Shown piece by piece: positions 1-7,325 of a stretch of 10,249 bases of DNA. Position 1 is the first letter of the stretch. Every line of letters begins with the position of its first letter. This stretch comes from Fluviibacter sp964387485 (GTDB lineage: Bacteria; Pseudomonadota; Gammaproteobacteria; Burkholderiales; Rhodocyclaceae). The DNA lies in the NCBI GenBank assembly GCA_964387485.1, contig CAYLWV010000062.1, positions 1-10,249 of the forward strand. The letters are read 5' to 3'. The position numbers and the translations under genes are program-made. The notes beneath the pieces are model-generated. The model did not search any database and was not told the origin of the DNA. It saw nothing but the letters and a program-made list of their open reading frames with translations.

Positions 1-342
1 CACCGGGCGATTGATCCGGCGCAGCAACTGCGCAATATCCTTATCCAGCGGCGTAATGCCTTCACGGCCATCCACCACGAAAATAATGCGGTCAGCTTCA
101 TGAATAGCCTGCTCGGTCTGGCGCGCCATTTCCTGCGTGATGCCTTCACGCGATTTGGGTTCGAAACCACCGGTATCGATGGCCAGAAAACCCTTGCGGC
201 CGATTTTGCCGTGGCCATAGTGGCGGTCACGCGTCAGACCGGGCATGTCGGCGACGATGGCGTCACGCGAGCGGGTCAGACGGTTAAACAGAGTGGATTT
301 GCCAACGTTGGCACGGCCAACCAGGGCGATTGTAGGTTTCAT
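1..342 (-). CDS. der: GTPase Der (EngA), N-terminal part, cut by window edge
   Basis: This is the first 114 residues of the double-GTPase Der, which acts in the cytoplasm in assembly of the 50S ribosomal subunit. Visible in the first G domain are the G1 loop GRANVGKS (residues 9-16), the G2 stretch GLTRDR (35-40) and the G3 motif DTGG (56-59). The NKxD G4 motif, the second G domain and the KH-like domain lie beyond the left edge. The ATG at 342-340 gives the MKPTIALVGR beginning typical of the family. It overlaps the bamB stop as ATGA, and the upstream Shine-Dalgarno is weak, so translation is probably coupled to bamB. The G1 loop has Ala at position 11, where Pro is usual (GRPNVGKS). The family call is very secure. 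Confidence 0.97.
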   Translation of the reverse strand, partial: MKPTIALVGRANVGKSTLFNRLTRSRDAIVADMPGLTRDRHYGHGKIGRKGFLAIDTGGFEPKSREGITQEMARQTEQAIHEADRIIFVVDGREGITPLDKDIAQLLRRINRPV

Positions 343-1481
343 TGCAACGTTACCGCCATCAGAGACCCTCCTGCTGTTTGCAGCAGAACGGTATTAGGAC
401 CCAATGCAGGCAGGATCGACATGACCCCACCGCCGCCGACATTCATGCGGCTGATAAATTCACCGTTATCCCGGTCGAGCACATGCAGAAAACCTTCTGC
501 GTCGCCCACCACCAACCCCATAGGCAATGCCACCGGTGCTGAAAGATTACGGTATTTGAGCTTGTCCTGACGCCAGACCGAGGCACCCGTGCCTCGGTCA
601 AAAGCATGTACAACGCCCTGCTCGTCAGGAATAAACACACGACGGTCATCCATCGTGATGCCAGCAACCGAAGACACCTCACGTGACCAGATCTGCGTAC
701 CGCCCTGCATGTCGAAACAGGCCGCGCGGCCCTGGAAGGCTACGGCGCACATTTGCGGTCCCTGCACCACCGGGACGGTGACTACATCGGAGACCCGATC
801 CAGCTCGGTGGCACCGCGCGGAACAGAGACGGTGCCTTCCCAGGCCGGTGCACCATTCTGTAGCGAGAGCGCATACAGTTTGCCGCCAGGCATGCCGACC
901 AGCACGAATGGACCAAAAGGCAACGGCGGCGCGACTGAACGCACGGCCAACGGCGGATTGCTGCGCTGATAGTTCCAGCGCTGCTTGCCATCCATACCGT
1001 CGAGGGCAATGACGCGGTTGTCACTGGTGCGTACAATCACTAGCCCTTCAGTAATGGCCGGCGCAGCAACCAGCTCACCTTTGACGTTGGCAGTCCAACC
1101 GGGTTTACCGGTTTCAAAGTCAAATGTCAGCACTTCGCCTTTATAGGTGCCAACCACCACCAGACGGCCATCACTGGCCGTGCCAGCCGAGAGCTTCTGC
1201 CCGGCATTGGCCCGCCAGACTTCCTTGCCATTATCCAGGCGGATCACGGTGCCATCATGCGAGGCCGACAACACCACCGGGCCACCACTGGCCGGCAGGA
1301 AGCTGAATCGGCCGGCTTTGCCGACCGAGGCCTGCCACTCCTGCTTGATGCCGACCCGCTCGACAATTGGCGTTAAAGGCGTGGGCTTGGGTTTGGAGCT
1401 CCCGAACAAACTGCACCCGCCCAGCGCCAATGCCAGGAGGCTAACGGCTGCAACGGTTTTGAGTTGGCGAGCGTGGCGCAT
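339..1481 (-). CDS. bamB: Outer membrane assembly lipoprotein BamB (YfgL)
   Basis: This 380-residue protein is a BamB-type beta-propeller lipoprotein, a periplasm-facing accessory of the BAM complex that inserts beta-barrel proteins into the outer membrane. A short signal peptide ends in a lipobox with C23 as the lipidated residue. Serine at +2 is compatible with outer-membrane sorting. The rest shows repeated PQQ-like blades: Gly-rich strands with a D-x-x-x-G turn followed by Trp, for example around residues 80-90, 119-129, 160-169, 256-265 and 295-303. The loop containing L178, V180 and R181 matches the LxLR loop that contacts BamA in E. coli. The second known contact motif, D-V-D in E. coli, is D232-V233-V234 here. 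The gene starts 4 bases after the yfgM stop and overlaps der by 4 bases. Length fits the family. Confidence 0.95.
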   Translation of the reverse strand: MRHARQLKTVAAVSLLALALGGCSLFGSSKPKPTPLTPIVERVGIKQEWQASVGKAGRFSFLPASGGPVVLSASHDGTVIRLDNGKEVWRANAGQKLSAGTASDGRLVVVGTYKGEVLTFDFETGKPGWTANVKGELVAAPAITEGLVIVRTSDNRVIALDGMDGKQRWNYQRSNPPLAVRSVAPPLPFGPFVLVGMPGGKLYALSLQNGAPAWEGTVSVPRGATELDRVSDVVTVPVVQGPQMCAVAFQGRAACFDMQGGTQIWSREVSSVAGITMDDRRVFIPDEQGVVHAFDRGTGASVWRQDKLKYRNLSAPVALPMGLVVGDAEGFLHVLDRDNGEFISRMNVGGGGVMSILPALGPNTVLLQTAGGSLMAVTLQ

Positions 1482-1485
1482 CCGA

Positions 1486-2181
1486 TTACTTTCCCGAAGC
1501 CGCTGCGGTCGTCAGCGCATCACGTTTTTCAATCAGCAGACGGCGCAGCAGCTGACCCGGTTCGCTACCGGCGAATTCCGAATTCGGCGTGACATCCTTA
1601 GTGGCCGGCTCGAGATTTTTCAGCGCTGCATCATAGCTGGCACGCGCTTCACTGAGCTTGCCCTGTGCGACATAGATATCGCCTCTGGCAGCATCAAAGC
1701 GTGCGGCAAATCCCGGGGGGGGCGTATCGGACACGGTTTTCAGTGCACCGTCAAAGTTCTTGTCATCCATCTGCATGCCAGCCAGGCGCAGACGGGCAAT
1801 ACCGCGCACCGCATCCTTGCCGTTGTCAGCTACCCAGTTCAGCTGAGCTTCAGCACTTTTGGCATCACCTGCAGCTTCCAGCGTGGTGGCGGCTAGCAGC
1901 GCACCCAGCGATGCAAACTGGCTGCGCGGATACTGGTTGACCAGCTCTCCGGCCGCCAGCTTGATACGGCTCGTATCCTGCTGAGCACTGGCCTGTTGCA
2001 ACACCAGATAAATCCGGCTGGCTTCTGCGTTCTGGTTCTTCAGGTAGCTCTGCCACCCGTACCAGCCGAGCCAACCCAGGGCGACAACCAGCAGAATACC
2101 GATGGCCCAGCCGCCATACTGCTTCCACCAGCTGCGCAGGGCAGCAATCTGTTCCTGTTCTTCGAGATCGTAAACAGCCAT
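1486..2181 (-). CDS. yfgM: YfgM-like inner-membrane TPR protein
   Basis: The 231-residue product opens with MAVYDLEEQEQ, a typical YfgM-family start, has a single hydrophobic membrane segment at about residues 24-44, and then a periplasmic region of TPR-like helices (about 55-190). In E. coli, YfgM is an inner-membrane ancillary protein of the Sec translocon/PpiD chaperone network, and a role in periplasmic folding is inferred here by homology. The best TPR unit is around residues 158-188 (GFAARFDAARGDIY onward). The gene sits between hisS (30-base gap) and bamB (4-base gap), the conserved position of this family. The ATG at 2181 is preceded by AGGA nine bases upstream. Codons 154-156 (Pro-Pro-Pro) are written with eight C in a row on the coding strand. 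Family call strong, precise role less so. Confidence 0.88.
   Translation of the reverse strand: MAVYDLEEQEQIAALRSWWKQYGGWAIGILLVVALGWLGWYGWQSYLKNQNAEASRIYLVLQQASAQQDTSRIKLAAGELVNQYPRSQFASLGALLAATTLEAAGDAKSAEAQLNWVADNGKDAVRGIARLRLAGMQMDDKNFDGALKTVSDTPPPGFAARFDAARGDIYVAQGKLSEARASYDAALKNLEPATKDVTPNSEFAGSEPGQLLRRLLIEKRDALTTAAASGK
1715..1722. repeat. G8/C8 homopolymer inside yfgM
   Basis: There are eight consecutive G on the plus strand, read as eight C in yfgM codons 154-156 (T-P-P-P-G context). CCC directly precedes the run on the plus strand. The reading frame matches the family on both sides, so the present length is the in-frame one. A gain or loss of one base would truncate the protein at about two thirds of its length. 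Confidence 0.9.
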
Positions 2182-2211
2182 TTCCGATTTTCCTATAGAG
2201 ATCCGGCGCGC

Positions 2212-3528
2212 TTAGAAGCCCTGACCGAGATCGTTTTCCGTCCATTGTGACATGATGTGCTCAGCCAGATCGTCCAGCGGCACACGAACCTGGTTATTGG
2301 CGGTTTCACCCTCCGCCCAGTCTTTCTGACGCATGGTCTTAACAGTAACCTCACCGCGGGCGACTTCATCTTCACCAATAATCACGGCCAGCGGCGCACC
2401 GGAGTGATCCGCCCGCTTCATCTGCGATTTGAAGCTGCCACCACCGCAGTGGTAAACGACATTCAGCCCGGTATCACGCAGGCTTTCAGCCACACGGATC
2501 GCCAGATCGGCAGCCGCATCGCCCTGGTGAATCAGGTAGACATCAGGCGACGCCGCTTGCGGCAGATGCCCCGCATCTTCCAGCAACGCCAGCAGCCGCT
2601 CGACGCCCAGCGCAAAACCACAGGCCGGTGTCGGTTTACCGCCGAGCTGCTCGACGAGGCCATCATAACGGCCCCCGGCGCAGACGGTGCCCTGAGCACC
2701 CAGCGCATCCGTGACCCATTCAAAGACCGTGAGGTTGTAGTAATCCAGACCCCGGACCAGGCGCGGATTCACGGTAAAAGGGATGCCGGCATGACGGACC
2801 AGCGCTTGCACGCGCTCGAAATGCGCCAGTGATTCGGTACCGAGGTAATCCATCAGACGCGGCGCGGCCGCCACCAGTGCCTGCATCTCCGGATTTTTGG
2901 TATCCAGAATACGCAAGGGGTTGCTGTGCAGGCGACGCTTGGCGTCGTCATCCAACTGATCCTGATGCGCTTCAAAATAGGCGATCAGTGCGGCGCGATG
3001 TTCGGCGCGTTCAGCTGGCTGGCCGAGACTATTGAGCTCCAGGCGGATGTTGTCGAGCCCCAGTTCTTGCCACAAGCGGGCGCTCATGAGAATCTGCTCG
3101 GCATCAACATCCGGCCCGGTGAAACCGAAGGCTTCGACTCCGACCTGATGAAACTGACGATAGCGACCTTTCTGCGGGCGCTCGTGACGGAACATCTGGC
3201 CCATGTAATACAGGCGCTGCGGACGTTCGGCGGCAACGTTATGCTGGATCACCGCGCGCACGCAACCGGCTGTGCCTTCGGGGCGAAGGGTCAGCATCTC
3301 GCCATTGAGACTATCGACAAAGGAATACATTTCCTTTTCGACGATGTCAGTGACTTCACCAATGGCACGCTTAAAAAGCGGGGTCGGTTCCACAATCGGC
3401 ATACGGATCGGACGATAACCGTAACTCTTGAGCCAGCCACGCAGGGCCTCTTCCAGCCACTCCCAGGATTCCGCCGCATCGGGCAGGATGTCATTCATGC
3501 CGCGTACGGCTTGCAAACGCTCACTCAT
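2212..3528 (-). CDS. hisS: Histidyl-tRNA synthetase
   Basis: A complete 438-residue class II aminoacyl-tRNA synthetase that charges tRNA-His with histidine using ATP, acting in the cytoplasm. Visible are motif 1 (around residues 37-58), the TLRPEGT segment (80-86), motif 2 FRHERPQKGRYRQFHQ (113-128), the histidine-specific motifs LVRGLDYY (257-264) and AGGRYDGL (284-291), and motif 3 GFALGVERL (304-312). A C-terminal anticodon-binding domain covers about residues 328-428. The ATG at 3528 gives the usual MSERLQAVRGMNDILP beginning, eight bases after the ispG stop, with only a weak Shine-Dalgarno. Length is normal and no key residue seems missing. Its place between ispG and yfgM is the usual one in betaproteobacteria. 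Confidence 0.99.
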   Translation of the reverse strand: MSERLQAVRGMNDILPDAAESWEWLEEALRGWLKSYGYRPIRMPIVEPTPLFKRAIGEVTDIVEKEMYSFVDSLNGEMLTLRPEGTAGCVRAVIQHNVAAERPQRLYYMGQMFRHERPQKGRYRQFHQVGVEAFGFTGPDVDAEQILMSARLWQELGLDNIRLELNSLGQPAERAEHRAALIAYFEAHQDQLDDDAKRRLHSNPLRILDTKNPEMQALVAAAPRLMDYLGTESLAHFERVQALVRHAGIPFTVNPRLVRGLDYYNLTVFEWVTDALGAQGTVCAGGRYDGLVEQLGGKPTPACGFALGVERLLALLEDAGHLPQAASPDVYLIHQGDAAADLAIRVAESLRDTGLNVVYHCGGGSFKSQMKRADHSGAPLAVIIGEDEVARGEVTVKTMRQKDWAEGETANNQVRVPLDDLAEHIMSQWTENDLGQGF

Positions 3529-3536
3529 GCTTGTCT

Positions 3537-4757
3537 TCAGGCTTTCCGCTGGTATGTACGGGCGACATACCGGTCAATAATGTCTTTGAATTCGGTAGCG
3601 ATATTGTCGCCACGCAGCGTCACGGTTTTCAAACCGTCCTCGAATACCGGCGCAGCCGGCACTTCGCCGGTGCCCGGCAGAGAAATACCGATGTTGGCGT
3701 GCTTGCTTTCGCCGGGGCCGTTGACGATACAACCCATCACGGCCAGCGTCATATTTTCAACACCGTCGAACTGCTCTCGCCACTGTGGCATTTGGGCACG
3801 CACATAATTCTGCACTTCGGCCGCCAGCTCCTGGAAGAAGACGCTGGTGGTACGCCCGCACCCCGGACAAGCCGTCACTAATGGCGTAAACGCCCGCAGA
3901 CCCATGGTTTGCAGCAGCTCCTGCGCAACCTGCACCTCCAGGGAACGTGAGCCATTCGGCTCCGGCGTCAACGACACGCGAATGGTATCGCCAATACCTT
4001 CCTGCATCAGCACGGCCATGGCCGCTGTCGAGGCCACGATACCCTTAGAACCCATACCGGCCTCGGTCAGCCCAAGGTGCAGCGGATAGTTGCAGCGCGC
4101 CGACAGATCGCGGTACACCGCAATGAGATCCTGCACACTGGATACCTTGCAGGACAACACAATCCGATCTCCCGGCAGACCGATATTTTCTGCGAGCGCG
4201 GCCGATTCCAAGGCCGACAGGATCAGGGCTTCACGCATCACATCACCGGCCGAGCCTGGCGTCGATTTGCGGGCATTGTCATCCATGACACGCGCCAGTA
4301 CCGACTGATCCAGGCTACCCCAGTTAACGCCAATGCGTACCGGTTTATGGTAGCGAATCGCCAGTTCGATCATCTGCGAGAACTGCTCATCCTTCTTTTT
4401 TCCAAAGCCGACGTTGCCCGGATTAATGCGGAACTTGGCCAGTGCTTCGGCACAGGCCGGATAATCGGTGAGCAGACGGTGACCGTTGTAGTGGAAATCA
4501 CCAATCAACGGTACATCCATATTCATGCGCAACAGATGTTCACGAATCTCCGGTACGGCCGCTGCAGCTTCCGGCGAATTAACCGTAATGCGGACAAGTT
4601 CGGCACCGGCACGGGCGAGCTCGGCCACCTGAATCGCCGTCTTCAGCACGTCGGCCGTGTCGGTGTTGGTCATGGCCTGAACCACGATTGGTGCACCGCC
4701 CCCCATAGCCACCTGACCGATGGTGACGCGACGTGTCTCTTTACGTTGCAGGATCAT
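3537..4757 (-). CDS. ispG: 4-hydroxy-3-methylbut-2-enyl diphosphate synthase IspG (GcpE)
   Basis: IspG catalyses the penultimate step of the MEP isoprenoid pathway, reductive ring opening of methylerythritol cyclodiphosphate to HMBPP, in the cytoplasm with a [4Fe-4S] cluster. The 406-residue protein has the N-terminal TIM-barrel region (VQAMTNTDT at 26-34, GDFHYNG at 86-92, RINPGN at 110-115, GVNWGSLD at 143-150) and a C-terminal ferredoxin-like domain. The cluster ligands are visible as C297 and C300 (CPGCGR), C343 (MGCIVNGPGE) and the glutamate ligand E350. The ATG at 4757 has GAGG eight bases upstream. It begins 23 bases after the rodZ stop and ends 8 bases before hisS. Length is in the normal bacterial range. 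Confidence 0.99.
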   Translation of the reverse strand: MILQRKETRRVTIGQVAMGGGAPIVVQAMTNTDTADVLKTAIQVAELARAGAELVRITVNSPEAAAAVPEIREHLLRMNMDVPLIGDFHYNGHRLLTDYPACAEALAKFRINPGNVGFGKKKDEQFSQMIELAIRYHKPVRIGVNWGSLDQSVLARVMDDNARKSTPGSAGDVMREALILSALESAALAENIGLPGDRIVLSCKVSSVQDLIAVYRDLSARCNYPLHLGLTEAGMGSKGIVASTAAMAVLMQEGIGDTIRVSLTPEPNGSRSLEVQVAQELLQTMGLRAFTPLVTACPGCGRTTSVFFQELAAEVQNYVRAQMPQWREQFDGVENMTLAVMGCIVNGPGESKHANIGISLPGTGEVPAAPVFEDGLKTVTLRGDNIATEFKDIIDRYVARTYQRKA

Positions 4758-4780
4758 CGTATCTGCCTCGATGCGGTGAA

Positions 4781-5593
4781 TTAACGGAGAACCTGACGAG
4801 CTACGTCATCGGTCGACAGTTTGTCGAGTTTAACGGGCTCATCGCGCCAGCGGGCCTGCACCTGACGCGCATTGCCAATCAGCACGTCCAGCGGTGCCGC
4901 ACCGGTAATAAACTGAGTGGTACCCGCTGCGTTCAACTGTGAATAGATGATGCGGCCGGTGTAATCACGAACTTCGACCCAGGCAGGCGCTGAAAACTTG
5001 AGTTCAAGGGTNNNNNNNNNNNNNNNNNNNNNNNNNNNNNNNNNNNNNNNNNNNNNNNNNNNNNNNNNNNNNNNNNNNNNNNNNNNNNNNNNNNNNNNNN
5101 NNNNNNNNNNNTTTTCCCAGACACCGGCGGGTACGGCATAAGCCAGAACAATGGCCAACGTCATCATGACCGCGCCGGTTTTCAGCATACGCTTTTCCTG
5201 ACGTTTGCTCTCACCGTCACGGCGCGATGTCGGCGCTGCCTTGCGCGCAGTATTACTTTGCGCGAGGTTCTTTTTCATGGCCGGTGCCGCACCGGGGATC
5301 TCTGCAATCAACGCATCCACGGACACATCGAGCAAACGCCCATAGGCACGCAGAATACCGACGGTAAAAGTGCGACCGGGCAAAGCGGCCCAATCGGATG
5401 CCTCAATCGATTCGATAACACGGGGGCTGACTTTCAACGCATAGGCAGCGTCACCGATTGAAAGACGCTTGGCCTCTCGCGCCCGCGACAAAGCTGCATC
5501 AGTGACAAGGGCTTCCGCAGGTGTGGTGACAGGCGCCTGCATTGGGGCCATATCAAGTTCGTTTTGTGGGTGCTGTTCGAGATCGTTTTGCAT
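4781..5593 (-). CDS. rodZ: Cytoskeletal protein RodZ, interrupted by an assembly gap
   Basis: RodZ is an inner-membrane protein linking MreB filaments to the cell-wall elongation machinery. Counting from the ATG at 5593, residues about 36-100 form the Xre-like HTH domain with the diagnostic LPGRTFTVGILRAYGRLLDV, followed by a basic stretch (117-135) and a membrane segment (about 138-157). The final 76 residues form the periplasmic RodZ C-terminal domain (DUF4115-type, with WVEVRD and IGNARQVQARW). Bases 5012-5111 are N, just after the membrane segment, where RodZ proteins carry a low-complexity periplasmic linker, so the true length is unknown. A GTG at 5611 could add six residues but has no Shine-Dalgarno. 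The ATG at 5593 has GGA seven bases upstream and is preferred. Identity is secure, length is not. Confidence 0.93.
   Translation of the reverse strand: MQNDLEQHPQNELDMAPMQAPVTTPAEALVTDAALSRAREAKRLSIGDAAYALKVSPRVIESIEASDWAALPGRTFTVGILRAYGRLLDVSVDALIAEIPGAAPAMKKNLAQSNTARKAAPTSRRDGESKRQEKRMLKTGAVMMTLAIVLAYAVPAGVWEXXXXXXXXXXXXXXXXXXXXXXXXXXXXXXXXXXTLELKFSAPAWVEVRDYTGRIIYSQLNAAGTTQFITGAAPLDVLIGNARQVQARWRDEPVKLDKLSTDDVARQVLR
5012..5111. other. Run of 100 N (assembly gap) within rodZ
   Basis: Exactly 100 undetermined bases, the usual scaffold placeholder. The two rodZ parts happen to be in the same frame across it. Because 100 is probably a default length, that does not show the gap size is right. 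Confidence 0.98.
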
Positions 5594-5614
5594 GGTGCTG
5601 TCCGGAATCACCGG

Positions 5615-6199
5615 TTACTGAAGTGTCGGTCGGGTCAATGCCGTCGCATCGAAGGTTGTCGTCACACCGAGCGCGGATGCGCGTTGACGGTATCGGGCCG
5701 CCAGGGTGTCATCACCCATGTCATGCGCACAACGGGCCGCGGTGACGAGTGCTTTGGCCGGCGTGCCGTAAAGCGGGTTGGCCAGCGCCAGGTTCAACTG
5801 GGCCAACCCTGCAGCATACTGCTGCGACTCGCAGAGAAAGAGTCCATAGTTATTATGGATCTCGGGGTCGTTCGGCGATAGCAACACGGCCCTCTGAAAA
5901 CTGTCGCTGGCTTGTTGCCGCTCACCCAGTTGCATGTACACGAGACCATACATGCTGTACGCCGGAGCGTATTGCGGATCAATGCGGACGGCGTTGCCCA
6001 GTTCCTCCAGGGCGGTTTTCATGCTGCCCTGCTGGAAATAGAGTGCGGCCAGCTCGGTATGAATGCGGGCACGGCTCAAGGGATCGGCCGGGATCGGCCG
6101 AGAGTCTCCGGAGACCGGTGCACTGCCCGTGGTGGTGCATCCGGCCACCAGCATGGCAGACAGCCATACCAGAATGCTTTGGCGCATGAACGGCCGCAT
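5615..6199 (-). CDS. pilW: Type IV pilus biogenesis/stability lipoprotein PilW (PilF/Tgl family)
   Basis: The 194-residue product is an outer-membrane TPR lipoprotein of the PilF/PilW/Tgl family, which supports assembly or stability of the PilQ secretin and of pili. The signal peptide ends at a lipobox with C21. After a Pro/Ser-rich linker (22-42) come TPR units at about 43-75, 76-109 and 110-142, and a partial fourth to about 176. Cysteines 123 and 157 match a family-conserved pair that I recall being disulfide-bonded in Neisseria PilW. From memory, family members run to about 250 residues with six TPRs, so this one is about 55-60 residues short at the C-terminus. No frameshifted remainder is possible before rodZ. 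The ATG at 6199 overlaps the rlmN stop as TGATG and has a perfect AGGAGG nine bases upstream. Confidence 0.9.
   Translation of the reverse strand: MRPFMRQSILVWLSAMLVAGCTTTGSAPVSGDSRPIPADPLSRARIHTELAALYFQQGSMKTALEELGNAVRIDPQYAPAYSMYGLVYMQLGERQQASDSFQRAVLLSPNDPEIHNNYGLFLCESQQYAAGLAQLNLALANPLYGTPAKALVTAARCAHDMGDDTLAARYRQRASALGVTTTFDATALTRPTLQ
6080..6100. repeat. Perfect tandem 10-mer inside pilW
   Basis: The 10-mer GGATCGGCCG occurs twice head to tail at 6081-6090 and 6091-6100, with one extra matching base at 6080. It encodes the RPIPADP part of the PilW linker, just after the lipobox. Since 10 is not a multiple of 3, gain or loss of one copy would shift the frame. Confidence 0.92.
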
Positions 6200-7305
6200 C
6201 AGACCGCGCCTCCTGAGGTCACGCTCAGGACCGGCGGCATCTGACGCGTCCGCTTGGTTTTATCCTGTACCTGTCCGGCCAACTGACCGCAGGCCGCATC
6301 AATATCATCGCCGCGTGTTTTACGCGTGGTTGTCACATAACCGGCGCCGATCAGCACATTGGCAAACGTGCTGATCCGGTCTCGTTGCGAACGACGATAC
6401 GGACTACCGGGGAAAGGATTGAACGGAATCAGATTGAATTTGCAGCGAAAGCCGGCCTTAGCGACCAGGGCAACCAGCTCCCGTGCCTGAGCCGAACTAT
6501 CGTTAACGCCATCAAGCATCACGTATTCGAAGGTGATGAAGTCGCGGGGCGCCTTGTCCAGATAGCGTTTGCAGGCAGCCATAAGCTCTGCCAACGGGTA
6601 TTTCTGGTTAATCGGTACCAGCACATCACGCAGGGCGTCGTTCGGCGCATGCAGCGATACGGCCAGCGCCGTCGGGCAAGCTTCGCGCAAACGGTCCATG
6701 GCCGGCACCACGCCAGAGGTAGAGACCGTGACACGACGACGAGATAAGCCGTAGGCATGGTCGTCAAGCATCAGATTCAATGCCGGTACCAGTGCCTCAA
6801 AATTAGCTAAAGGCTCACCCATCCCCATGATGACGACATTCGAGATGATGCGCTCACCGGCCGGATCAAAACCCAGTGCGCGGTTGGCCAACCAGAGCTG
6901 GCCAATGATTTCGGCCGTGGTCAGGTTACGGTTGAATCCTTGTTTACCCGTCGAACAGAACGCGCAGTCCAGCGCACAACCCACCTGGGTTGAAATACAC
7001 AGAGTGCCTCGATCCGTTTCCGGAATGAACACGGTTTCGATTAGGTTGCTGGCCCCCACATCCATCAGGAACTTGCGGGTACCATCATCGGAAATCTTGT
7101 CGGAAACAATGGTTGGCAAACGGATTTCGGCCACAGTCGGCAACCGCTCGCGAAACACGCGCGCAAGGTCCGACATGGCGGAAAAATCAGTTTCGCCACG
7201 CTGATAGATCCAGCGTAAAAGCTGATTGGCCCGGAAAGGCTTTTCGCCAATCTGGGCCAACCAGGCTTTCAGCCCGGCCAAATCGAGGTCGAGCAGATTT
7301 TGCAT
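6199..7305 (-). CDS. rlmN: Dual-specificity rRNA/tRNA adenine-C2 methyltransferase RlmN
   Basis: RlmN is a radical-SAM enzyme that methylates C2 of A2503 in 23S rRNA and of A37 in some tRNAs. The 368-residue protein carries the cluster motif CALDCAFC (C110, C114, C117). It also has C103 and C339, matching the E. coli catalytic pair C118 and C355 that form the methyl-cysteine intermediate, and E90 at the position of the E. coli general base. GMGEPLAN (161-168) and the SLHAPND segment (217-223) fit the family. The N-terminal accessory domain covers about residues 1-90. It begins 20 bases after the ndk stop with only a weak Shine-Dalgarno and overlaps pilW by one base. All known catalytic residues are present, so I expect an active enzyme. 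Cfr is excluded by context and by the standard N-terminus. Confidence 0.98.
   Translation of the reverse strand: MQNLLDLDLAGLKAWLAQIGEKPFRANQLLRWIYQRGETDFSAMSDLARVFRERLPTVAEIRLPTIVSDKISDDGTRKFLMDVGASNLIETVFIPETDRGTLCISTQVGCALDCAFCSTGKQGFNRNLTTAEIIGQLWLANRALGFDPAGERIISNVVIMGMGEPLANFEALVPALNLMLDDHAYGLSRRRVTVSTSGVVPAMDRLREACPTALAVSLHAPNDALRDVLVPINQKYPLAELMAACKRYLDKAPRDFITFEYVMLDGVNDSSAQARELVALVAKAGFRCKFNLIPFNPFPGSPYRRSQRDRISTFANVLIGAGYVTTTRKTRGDDIDAACGQLAGQVQDKTKRTRQMPPVLSVTSGGAV
6209..6214 (-). promoter_or_regulatory. Ribosome binding site of pilW
   Basis: A perfect AGGAGG on the minus strand, nine bases before the ATG at 6199 and inside the end of rlmN. It fixes the pilW start at 6199 over the in-frame ATG at 6187, which has no such site. 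Confidence 0.8.
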
Positions 7306-7325
7306 CTGAACGTCTAAGCGATGAC

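Noticed and set aside
1147..4784. Long plus-strand reading frames (1147-1896, 2257-2832, 2926-3807, 4077-4784)
   Set aside because: They lie opposite well-recognised bamB, yfgM, hisS and ispG coding sequence and show no recognisable domain. They are shadows of the true genes.
5594..5611. GTG start for rodZ six codons upstream
   Set aside because: No Shine-Dalgarno, and it lies only three bases from the pilW stop. The ATG at 5593 is better placed.
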